A DNA stretch of 64,000 bases from Coprinellus micaceus (Eukaryota; Basidiomycota; Agaricomycetes; Agaricales; Psathyrellaceae): the NCBI GenBank assembly GCA_951394405.1, contig OX596338.1, positions 1,054,001-1,118,000 of the forward strand. The letters run 5' to 3'. Of the stretch, positions 56,801-64,000 are shown one piece after another. How positions within the stretch are numbered: position 1 is the stretch's first letter; each line of letters starts with the position of its first letter. Both the position numbers and the translations under genes were made by a program. The notes beneath the pieces were generated by a model that was not told where the DNA came from, ran no database searches, and saw only the letters and a list, made by a program, of their open reading frames with translations.

Positions 56801-58643
56801 TCCCCATGTATTCCCCTCCTTTGTCATCACGAAGTTCCTTGACCTTTGTGCCGAGCTTTCGCTCACTCTTGGCAACAAAGTCTTTGAAGGCTTGGAATGC
56901 GTCACTCTTGTGTTTCAGGAGGGCGACCTCCTTGAACCGTGAGTGGTCATCAATGAATGTGATCCAGTATCGATAGCCAATTGGTGTTTGTACAGCGAGG
57001 GGTCCATGGAGGTCCGAGTGAATCCGTCCAAGGAGCTCTGTTGAGCGATTTGCTGATAGTTTTGGGAATGGATCCCGATGTTGCTTCCCTGCAATGCAGT
57101 GTTCGCAGGTGTCGTTGAGTTCCGTGCCCTCCTTCACCAGGATGCCAGTGGCCAAGTCTTGGCGCATAAGCGTCTCCAGACGATCCTTCCCAATGTGCCC
57201 TAACCTCTGATGTAATAGTTCCTTCTCGATCTTGGAGATGTAGGCTGCCTCCGTTTCCGTGTTTTCGAGCGTTGTCCCATTGAGAGAGCCAACAGTTCCG
57301 TCGATGGTAGCCGTTAGGAGTAGTTCGCCATTCTTGAAGAAGTCAAGCGAGTCTCCTTCAATTACGACGCGCATTTTGCTCTTCTTAACAACGGAGAGGA
57401 TCGAGAATAGGTTATTGCGAAGTGCGGGAACATATAGTACATCGTTGAATATCACAGTTTGGCCAACTTTTCCGTATATACGAGGCGTGAAACGTACTTC
57501 CCCCTTTCCTGTAGCCCAGACGATCTCGTTGTTGGCGAGAGACACAGCAATTTTCACCGCAACCATGTTACGGATCCACTTGCGATTGGGTGTCATATGT
57601 GAGGTTGCACCTGAGTCTGGGTTCCAGGAAGTATTAGTGGGGTTGTTACGAGCTCGACGGATAAGGGGACTTGCGATGTGGGCAACACTGGCCATCATGA
57701 CGCTCTCCTCAGCAGTCGCTGCTGTGGTAGGTGTCTCGGCGATCTTGGCCTTCTGGGAGTTCTGGACGCGGCAGTCCTTGTCCTCATGCGTGTTCTGCCA
57801 ACCGTGGACCTTGCACCTGTACTTCGCCTTCTTCTTCGGGGCAGCTGTAGCTACCTGAAGAGCGGCGGACGTCCCCTCAGCAAGCTGAGTGTTGCGAGCG
57901 AGGGAGTCAGCCTTGCGAAGGTGATCGAGGACTTCAAGGGGATTGTCGTCCCCAGTGGAGATGTGGTTGAGCGTATTGCGGAGGATGGTGTCATCCTTGC
58001 CAAGACCAATGGGGATCATGCTGATTGCAAGATCGCGCGCGAGATGAGCAGCCGTGTATCCTTCCTCGAAAGCAGAGGGCGTAAGGAGTTCATGTGCTCC
58101 CCGACTGGTGGATTGGATCGTCGTTGTTGCTCCGTCCGATGTCGTTTGGGAGGAGATGGTGACGGTCTGTGTTGTCTCTGGAAGGTATTCTGCTCCTTGC
58201 GGGAGGAGCGCAGTGAGACGTGAGGCGTGCGCCATGCAACGCGATCCGAAGTCGGAGTAGGTCTCCTTCTCGAAACCTGAGGACCTCATTCGAAGTGCCA
58301 TCATCTCCTGAAGGACACTGATGCGAGAGCCAGAAGTCTTGGGCTGGTAGGTTTCCAAGAGCTTCTCCCAGATAGCAGCGATGTCGGTGACTTGGATGCC
58401 AGAGAGGACGGTCTCAAGTTGGGAGTGGTCGAGAGTAGACCGGACGTAGCCGATGAGCTTGGAGCGGCGACTGGCATAGTCGGACTTGACCTTGTCGTCG
58501 GCATTGCTCCCAGGTTTTTTCTCTTCCCCTGTGAGGATGCCATAGGCGTTGAGGTCGAAGGCCTTGTTCTCGACAGTGAACTTCCACTGCTGCACAGTGT
58601 AGGCCGTGAGCATGATGGGCGAGGACGTAGTGGTAGAGTCCAT
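53817..58643 (-). CDS. copia Gag-Pol polyprotein
   Basis: An uninterrupted frame of 1608 codons from the ATG at 58643; the frame is open upstream but with only a TTG. Domains in order: Gag (WKFTVENKAFDLNAYGIL, about 20-280) with a CKVHGWQNTHEDKDC cluster in place of a standard zinc knuckle; aspartic protease with DSGA (D343); GAG-pre-integrase HHCC (LLHQRLGH, CEHCIAGKQH); integrase D544, D606, E643 (HSDLHGP, LRDDKGGEY, NGVSERLNRT); a long Pro/Asp/Glu-rich linker; reverse transcriptase (GSRWVFLIKRK, KARLVAKGYSQ, FVDD with D1286-D1287); and RNase H (YSDADHAG D1461, SSTEAEY E1502). All catalytic residues are present. The product would be cleaved by its own protease and assemble into virus-like particles. 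Confidence 0.95.
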   Translation of the reverse strand: MDSTTTSSPIMLTAYTVQQWKFTVENKAFDLNAYGILTGEEKKPGSNADDKVKSDYASRRSKLIGYVRSTLDHSQLETVLSGIQVTDIAAIWEKLLETYQPKTSGSRISVLQEMMALRMRSSGFEKETYSDFGSRCMAHASRLTALLPQGAEYLPETTQTVTISSQTTSDGATTTIQSTSRGAHELLTPSAFEEGYTAAHLARDLAISMIPIGLGKDDTILRNTLNHISTGDDNPLEVLDHLRKADSLARNTQLAEGTSAALQVATAAPKKKAKYRCKVHGWQNTHEDKDCRVQNSQKAKIAETPTTAATAEESVMMASVAHIASPLIRRARNNPTNTSWNPDSGATSHMTPNRKWIRNMVAVKIAVSLANNEIVWATGKGEVRFTPRIYGKVGQTVIFNDVLYVPALRNNLFSILSVVKKSKMRVVIEGDSLDFFKNGELLLTATIDGTVGSLNGTTLENTETEAAYISKIEKELLHQRLGHIGKDRLETLMRQDLATGILVKEGTELNDTCEHCIAGKQHRDPFPKLSANRSTELLGRIHSDLHGPLAVQTPIGYRYWITFIDDHSRFKEVALLKHKSDAFQAFKDFVAKSERKLGTKVKELRDDKGGEYMGNDFIQWCKGLGIARQHTVKATPQQNGVSERLNRTLTEGVIAMLNQARLPMMFWGAAVLYYTDILNATPSSTLSNTTSYEVWHKAKPDLSMHRVFGCRVYVHVLRKDRKNLQSHTEPCVFIGFEPGYKGWKCYNPVTKKITISRDVIFAESTFPGLSTVGNEQAYTPIGIRDIWPDADLEPENPPLAPPHAPIAPPPPPHDHLDDGSDESDNDDDGDQAAPRTPERPPKTEPKTPATQQPSVHPSIPPTPTKRDPSSTPSTKQLLPIPALFPGLPAPAEDGPMFPELPPPAPVAPPAPAQKRTRPPPPPPRESIPRKAKVPKAPPLVAQSSRPVRKTATAVKDYQLASGKGRRGTIPVARREGGEQVADRGGAQRNNQLPETEDEDEDEDDDDDNEPVQPIAAEDFDLDDEPVDMEDALRATSILDSLISLYHVPLEETLTLDQGMEMAFYMAQDKALGAATRRPGDAPRTHWEAFAGPDGEHWQTAAQVEIDALTTNGTWELVELPEGRKVVGSRWVFLIKRKADGTIDRYKARLVAKGYSQMPGVDYDQTWAPASRLTSIRAIFAQAAMEGHFIETIDVDNAYLNGTIEEQYEVYMEQAPGFEIKNPDSKGRRWVCRLKKGLYGLKQSGRLWYQKLASELEAIGFTQIKSDPAIYVWEMDGTRIVVPVFVDDITITSKSQEKIQWLKDSLAKVFKIKDLGPTSYLLGIKVDYDRENRVMRLSQTQYILDMLARFKMEDCYPVGTPMDPGSGATLTKYIPNKADDEMMKNVPYMNAIGALIYLMIATRPDIAYAVAKLAQYNSNPGPMHWKAVKHLFRYLKGTKDLKLTYRNNGSKMSSELFQAYSDADHAGCLDTRRSTSGFVIKMGSGAVSWSAKKQSTVADSSTEAEYVSASSAGRDIIWMRTLLKELGHDVSTPSPLMVDNQSALKVLRNPELHSRMKHIDIKMHWIRDAIKRGDITVHFLSTTDMIADIFTKPLPKPVVERHRLALGLE

Positions 58644-59212
58644 GATGGTAGGTGATGAAGAATGGGAGAGGATAAAATGATAGGTACGAAACAATAAGAG
58701 ATAGGTGATAGGTAAAGTGCCCGTGATTTTGTAGGTAAAATGGACCAATACGTAGATATCCTAAAAAGGAGTTGAAGTTTTACACTAAGATCCGCAGAGG
58801 GAACCCCGCTGTCACTTTGAGTACCGGTTACTGAAAGCGTTTGGATGGAGGGAGCGCTACTGTTGCGTCGTTTCCCCAGTCCAACCGAATCAGGCCTCTC
58901 AAAGAAGGATCGCTACTCTAATTCCGCAGACGGTAAGCGTCTGTGGACTTCCTGATAGCTTCTTTCCCGTAGTGGGAACGCTTGCCGCGGGGTAGAAGGT
59001 GGTAATGGAAGTTGATACGTACTCCTGAGTATCAGGAGGGGTAGTGGAATGTAAGTAGCGAAACGTAAATAGCGAAAATGAAGATAGTGAAAATGTGAAG
59101 GGAGATAGGCTTCAGGTGGAGATATCACACGAGAAGAGGCCGTAGGCTATGGGCGATCGAGGGGCAGTGGAGCGGTTACCGCGGTGTCTGATAACGGATG
59201 GCGTGATCAGAG

Positions 59213-59231
59213 GAGCCCGGGGCTCATAACT
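59213..59231 (-). other. candidate primer-binding site (initiator Met half-tRNA type)
   Basis: On the minus strand the 5' LTR is followed by AGTTATGAGCCCCGGGC. TTATGAGCCC is complementary to the GGGCUCAUAA of an initiator-methionine tRNA anticodon arm, as in the half-tRNA priming described for Drosophila copia and yeast Ty5. The tRNA sequence of this fungus was not available. Confidence 0.5.
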
Positions 59232-59614
59232 TGTAGAACGATGCAAGTATGACCCACTGTAAGTGGGGAGAGTTCGATGTTAGATTGAAAGTAAGTAGGG
59301 TATACAAGATACGCACCTGTAAGTGGGGAGAGTTCGATGGGGACTCACCCACTTACAGTGTGGACTATATACTGTGGAGAACAATAGATAACCTATATGC
59401 GGAACAATAAGAAAGAACAATAGACGTTCCATAAGTAGAGAACAATAGCAGTGAATGGAGATAAGGTGGAGATAAGAGAACAATAAGTGTGAGTATAATG
59501 GGAATAATACAAGGTGGTTGTTGTTCTCTGTAGAACAATAGAAGATAAGTAAAACGTTCGAAATAGAGGTATTCTTTGTAGAGATAGAGTTGACATGAGC
59601 ATTGTCTTCCAACA
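59232..59614 (-). repeat. 5' LTR of copia element
   Basis: 383 bp, same as 53407-53789. As promoter of the element it drives transcription leftward, away from the MFS gene whose start codon lies 233 bp beyond its right edge. Confidence 0.95.
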
Positions 59615-59619
59615 CGTCT
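59615..59619. repeat. 5-bp target site duplication, right of copia element
   Basis: CGTCT, identical to 53402-53406. Confidence 0.92.
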
Positions 59620-59847
59620 AACCCTTCTGCCTGGGCCCATTGTGGGCTGGAGGAGATGGGGGCCCGTTTCCACTACCGACCCGGTGCACGACGCCGTTGA
59701 CAATTCGCGGGTTCTATTGCGCCATAAACGTCTTAGGGGCTTGGCCGAGTTATTTCGGATTCGACCCTTTGGTCTCTTCTCACACCTCATTGCACCAAGT
59801 GGGTCCGTACCATTCTCCCGAGATAGTTATGTGGCTTAGCCTCTGAC

Positions 59848-62022
59848 ATGGACGATGCAGTCAGGCTAGAGTCGCTGGGCTCTAACACGGACAGCACTAT
59901 GCAACAGCCCGGGGAGACCCAGGCACTTCTACATGAGGGGAGGGATGAGACGGACCCGCAGTGGGGCACGGAGAGGTTGGAGGAGTCGTGGTGGAGGAAG
60001 CAGTCGCCTTGGTGGTGCGTAGTACCTCGAAGCGTTCTTTTTTCTGGGACTGACGCGATTGTAGGGCATTGGTAGCAGGGCCTCTGCTCACGGCGACGAT
60101 AGGATTGGTCATGGCGCCAAAGATCGAGGTTTACACCGCTCTAGCGTGCATGAAGCACAAACCGGAATTGTTTGAGAACCTCGTCGGCTCAGCAACGGAG
60201 CTCATGGCTTCCAACGCACCTCTCCCTCAGATATGCTCAACCGACCCGGAAATACGAACGATTGTTGCGAAACTCTCCGCTGGTGCGTTCTACTGTTGTG
60301 GAGGCGTCTGGGGCGGCCGAACGTTAATGGGACTTCAGTGGACATGACGATGCTTGGTGTCTTGAGCTGCTTAACGACAGGCTGGTGGGCGTCTGTGAGT
60401 CTAATCTCCTCCCAATTGCATTTCGTATGGCTGAAGTGTCTGCCAGCTATCGGACAGAAGAGGTAGAAAGACGCTCTTCTTCGTATCTGCCTTTGGCATG
60501 GTCTGTGCGAACATCATCTACATTCTGGTCAACAGGTACTGGAGGTCATTACCCTACGGATACTGGTGCATTCTTCTTGGGCCATTGTTCGAAGGGTGCT
60601 TCGGAGGCATGCCTGCGTCCCTTGTCGCATTTGTCTCTTACTGTGGGGACACAACCCCGGAGCGGAGAAGGTGCGTACGATCGTCTCTCGATCAGCGTCC
60701 TTCGCGTATTAAATGGTTCGCAGGTCTAGGATCCTGTCCATCAACTTCGGGTTGTACTGGGCTGGAGTTTCCTGTGGACCTCTAATCGCTAGTCTCGCAA
60801 TGCGCCTCACCGACAACATCATCTCGGTTTTCTACATCGCCATCGTCATGCAAGTGGCTTTCCTGCTCTACACTCGCCTCATCATGCTCGAGCCTCTGTC
60901 CGAGCAGCAGAAGCGCCAGGCGAGAGACAACCTGGAGAAACATCGCGAGGAGGAGCGCCTGGAGTTCCCCAATAGAAGTTTATTAGGGAAACTCTTCAGC
61001 CCTTTCTTGCCAGTTGTGAGGCCGTTGACCGCGCTCAAGCCGGTGAAGAAAGCGGTTTCCGGTTCATTGGTGACGCAGAGGAAGGATTGGAACTTGTTTT
61101 TGGCTGCCTTAAGCTTGGGGTGCTTGTACGTTATCGCGGTAAGTCGGTTCCCACTGAGTCCATCCTGCACTTCTCCATAATAATCTCGTTTCCTGTACAG
61201 GCCGATCTTCCTTTCAAGTTCCAATATGCATCCGGCACCTTTGGCTGGGGCGCTAAAGAGGTGCGAATCGATAGTTTGTGAACTCTGATAACCGCCTGAC
61301 CGGGATGTCCTTAGAATGGGTACTTCCTCAGTGCAGCATCGCTCTCTCGGGGTGTATATCTCACGATGATCTTGCCAGGTACGGCCGAGCTTTATGCAAG
61401 CCTCTAGGACCCTCATCATCGTCTCCACAGTGATAATCAAGCTCTTCAAGCCACCGACCAAGGAGGTAGAGATCCGGGTGGAATCAGACACAGAACCCAG
61501 TGGCTACAAAACTATCACCGAGAAACTAGAGTCACCGACCTTTGACCTTCGACTAGCACGTATCTCGATCTTCATCGAGGGCTCAGTACACGTGGTCATG
61601 CTGCTGTTCCCTTCACCAGCTGCGCTATACCTATTGGGTGTAGTAGGTACCTGTGGCGCTGGGTTCCCTCCATCGGTGCAGAGCGTGATCCTCTCCCTGT
61701 ACATCGAGCAGGGTGGGCAGGAGATTGGAAAGATTTTTGGTGCGCTCGGTGTCATCCAAACTCTCTGGTTCGTGCCGTCTCTCCTCCCTCACTCGCACTC
61801 TGGCTGAACAATTTCTTCGATTGTAGCGGCGCAATCATCTCTCCGGTGCTATACGGATTCATCTATGTTGCCACCGTCACCGTCTTCCCCATGTCCATTT
61901 TCGTCGCATCTTTCACCGCCGTTATGCTCTCGTTCTTCATCATCTGTCTCGTCCGGATGCCTACCCACGATGAACTCATTGCTAAGAGGTCTGGCGCCGT
62001 CGGCGCTGCGGACTCTATTTGA
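59848..62022 (+). CDS. MFS transporter 1
   Basis: Nine exons fit: 59848-60014, 60065-60282, 60339-60394, 60447-60670, 60724-61138, 61201-61260, 61315-61351, 61401-61767 and 61827-62022, giving 579 aa. A hydrophilic N-terminus (QALLHEGRDE) ends in SWWRKQSPWW, followed by the first helix (LVAGPLLTATIGLV). The MFS signature LSDRRGRKT (148-156), spanning the loop between helices 2 and 3, is created by splicing to exon 4. Twelve-helix proteins of this kind import or export small solutes by proton coupling; substrate unknown. A long central loop (residues about 290-350) is basic and charged. The junction of exons 7 and 8 is the least certain. It has a tandem paralogue downstream and a copia element just upstream. 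Confidence 0.8.
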
Positions 62023-62450
62023 AATTCACATGGACTACTTGTTATACGCATGCTGCATCTAGACTTCATCTTTGCGGACAATTTACACTACAGCCTCATA
62101 TTTATCTGACATATACTGCTTTCGTTTTGAGTGAGTTTGCGACGCCCTTTCCCCACCGAGCGCTTGAGCAGCCAATCGTCGAGACCCACCATCCTGGGGC
62201 GATTAGATTCGGTTAGTTATCTGATGTGATCGGGTTGACCTCATGACACAACGCCAGTTCAGCGAGATCACTTCTTGCCATAAGGCCACCTAATTACATG
62301 GGAGACCAACTAAACTGACTAAACAAGATGTCACAGTGGATTTGAAAGCCGTTCCTGGTTCTTTCCTTACCGCCACCACCAACCCCTTCCCTCCGGCGAG
62401 GCCCACCCACCCTCTCGACACCGACCTTGTAGCCAAATCTACGCGGCAAG
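62023..62450. promoter_or_regulatory. intergenic region between the two MFS genes
   Basis: 428 bp containing the 3' UTR of MFS 1 and the promoter of MFS 2. An open frame from an ATG at 62336 crosses into the next gene in a different frame and could indicate an alternative upstream start that would need splicing. Confidence 0.35.
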
Positions 62451-64000
62451 ATGTCGGGATTACCCCCGAGACGAGCGTCTCCATCGCCAGGCCTGCACCC
62501 AAGGCCCTCTTACCAATCGAGGGAGAGCGTATCAGCGCTAGGTGCGCCTGACGGTGCCATTGGAGAAGAGGCGACGGAGCTGCTCGAAGAGTTCGCGGGA
62601 ACACACCAGCACCATCACGCCGGCGAGGAGGGCGTCGGGGCGCACAGCGAGAGCGAGGCGAGCAAGATCGAGGGATGGAAGAAGCTTCCATGGTGGAAAC
62701 GGCCCTCGCCGTGGTGGTACGTCCTTCGATACAATCTCGTTCGGCCACAGTGTGAACTAATCGAACTCTGTCTCGAAGGCTTATCGCTGCGGTGCCCTTC
62801 TCCGCTGTAGCCAAGACATCGGCATTGGCGCCTCAAGTCGAGCTCTTCATCCAACTGGCGTGCAGAGTGCACAAGCCCGATATCTTCAACTCCAGTTTCG
62901 CCATGAACGGCACGTCTCCTGTGCTCAACTTGGTTCTCCCCCCTGCAGCTGTGGTCGGCAGGCCGGCGGCAATGGTCGAACAAGGCGCTTTTTTGGATGG
63001 TTCCTCGCAGCACCCATCGAGCACTGTGCATGCCAAACGCGCAGTTGCACCGGGTAAGAAGCCCAAGAGTCCTTGCGCAGCAGATCCAACTGTCCAAGCC
63101 GCTGTTGCTCGGTTGTCCGCAGGTGAGTAGTTGACATCCCTGATGACATCACCCTGGCCCAGCGCCTCGAGGCAGGCAGCCGAGTCGAGGGATGCCCGCC
63201 ATGATAGATGTTTCTGTTCCGTCCTCGGTAACGGCACAATGATTGACTTTCTCCGTAGTCACGCAAACAACTATGGGTGTTCTCTCCCTCCTTACGACGG
63301 GGTGGTGGGGTGCTGTGAGTGTGTTCAGCGATGTCGAGTAGCAGACGAGATAACCTTGCAATGTCCCTCAGTTCTCGGATCGACATGGACGAACAACGAT
63401 CCTTGGTATCTCGCTTTTCGGCCTCTTGATCACCGACTTCACCATCATCTTGGTGTACTACTTTTCTGAATACCTTCCCGGAAACTACTGGTTCTTGATG
63501 CTAGGCGCCGTATTGGAAGGTTCACTTGGTGGTAAGTTCTGATGGCAAATGGGGCGGAAAGTAGCAACTAATCTCGACATAGGATTCTCAACGGCGGTGG
63601 CAGCTAACCACGCATACATCGCAGAGACCTCTACCGATGCTACGAGGTCAGTATCTAGCAGCACTCGCAAGATAAACTCGCATTGAGCATGCCTGAATCT
63701 AGAGCACGGTACCTCTCCACAAGCTTGGGACTTATGTTCGCGGGAATGGCTTTTGGCCCCACCATAGGAAGTTTGCTTATCCGAGCGACGGAAACCATTA
63801 TCTCCGTCTTCTACCTTACCACATTCGTCCATCTCCTCTATGCTGGTTTGATCTTCATCTTCCTTCCCGAACCCCTCTCCAAGGGTCGAATGAAGGAGTC
63901 TCAACGTCGGTACGCTGAAGAGCTTCGCGAAAGCGAGGAGGCGACGCAGAATGGCTCCGCGAGTTGGAAGGTTCGGGCAAAACGACTGTTCAAGTTCTTG
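62451..64000 (+). CDS. MFS transporter 2 (3' end beyond window)
   Basis: Exons 62451-62716, 62779-63122, 63259-63314, 63372-63531, 63583-63646 and 63703 to the edge encode 396 visible residues. It is a tandem paralogue of MFS 1: WWKRPSPWW then LIAAVPFSAVAKTSAL corresponds to WWRKQSPWW then LVAGPLLTATIG, and exon 3 is 56 nt in both genes (TTMGVLSLLTTGWWGA against MTMLGVLSCLTTGWWAS). The MFS loop motif reads FSDRHGRTT. A longer loop after the first helix (about residues 120-195) distinguishes it. Helices such as FGLLITDFTIILVYYF and YLSTSLGLMFAGMAFGP are clear. Start is tentative; the N-terminus is His- and Glu-rich (HQHHHAGEEG). Substrate unknown. Confidence 0.75.

Larger units (their letters stand above)
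53407..59614 (-). mobile_element. Ty1/copia LTR retrotransposon, complete (6208 bp)
   Basis: Two 383-bp LTRs of the TG...CA type in direct orientation, identical by eye, enclose one long open reading frame on the minus strand. A 5-bp duplication (CGTCT) flanks the element. A purine-rich tract adjoins the left (3') LTR and a possible primer site adjoins the right (5') LTR. The order integrase before reverse transcriptase places it in Ty1/copia (Pseudoviridae-type). Matching LTRs and an intact frame suggest recent insertion. Confidence 0.96.

Noticed and set aside
59735..59775. tRNA-like words (TTGGCCGAGTT and GGATTCGACCC)
   Set aside because: The A- and B-box-like words are too close together and no cloverleaf or acceptor stem can be formed.
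1..64000. CRISPR arrays, bacterial operons or riboswitches
   Set aside because: The window is eukaryotic, with spliced genes throughout; no regularly spaced repeats were seen.

Overview
This window looks like a scaffold piece from a mushroom-type basidiomycete (Agaricomycetes). The basis is protein-coding genes cut by many 45-65 nt GT-AG introns, an expanded F-box/LRR-like family, a paxillin-type LIM protein and a UPF1 of fungal size. The assignment rests on gene style and is an inference. No tRNA, rRNA or CRISPR array was found.

Layout. 0-15 kb is a conserved block: a C-terminal fragment of a zinc-binding protein, a decayed F-box copy, guanine deaminase (minus), a 1200-aa SAC-domain phosphoinositide phosphatase resembling INPP5F/Sac2, and a 1091-aa LIM protein. 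15.9-34.1 kb is dominated by two inverted, almost identical 5413-bp DNA transposons. Each has 113-bp terminal inverted repeats, an 8-bp target duplication and one four-exon gene for a 1615-aa protein with a P-element/THAP9-like DDE pattern. Copy 1 splits an F-box gene; taking out the element and one target copy leaves the frame open. Between the copies lies a multi-pass membrane-protein gene. This spacer occurs twice, identically, on either side of a 200-N gap, most simply an unmerged contig overlap. 34.3-40.7 kb holds UPF1 (six exons) and a conserved low-complexity protein. 43-53 kb is an F-box cluster on the minus strand (two probably intact, one with a likely nonsense codon, one frameshifted) with small noncoding repeats between. 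53.4-59.6 kb is a structurally complete Ty1/copia retrotransposon with apparently identical 383-bp LTRs and a 5-bp target duplication. 59.8-64 kb carries two tandem MFS transporter genes, the second cut by the window end.

How it fits together. Housekeeping genes (purine salvage, phosphoinositide turnover, mRNA surveillance, cytoskeletal LIM scaffold) alternate with fast-evolving F-box paralogues and recent mobile insertions. The most noteworthy element is the paired P-like transposon, whose intact ORFs, matched ends and near identity point to recent transposition. Exon coordinates were worked out by hand from splice signals, phase and family resemblance and should be treated as models.
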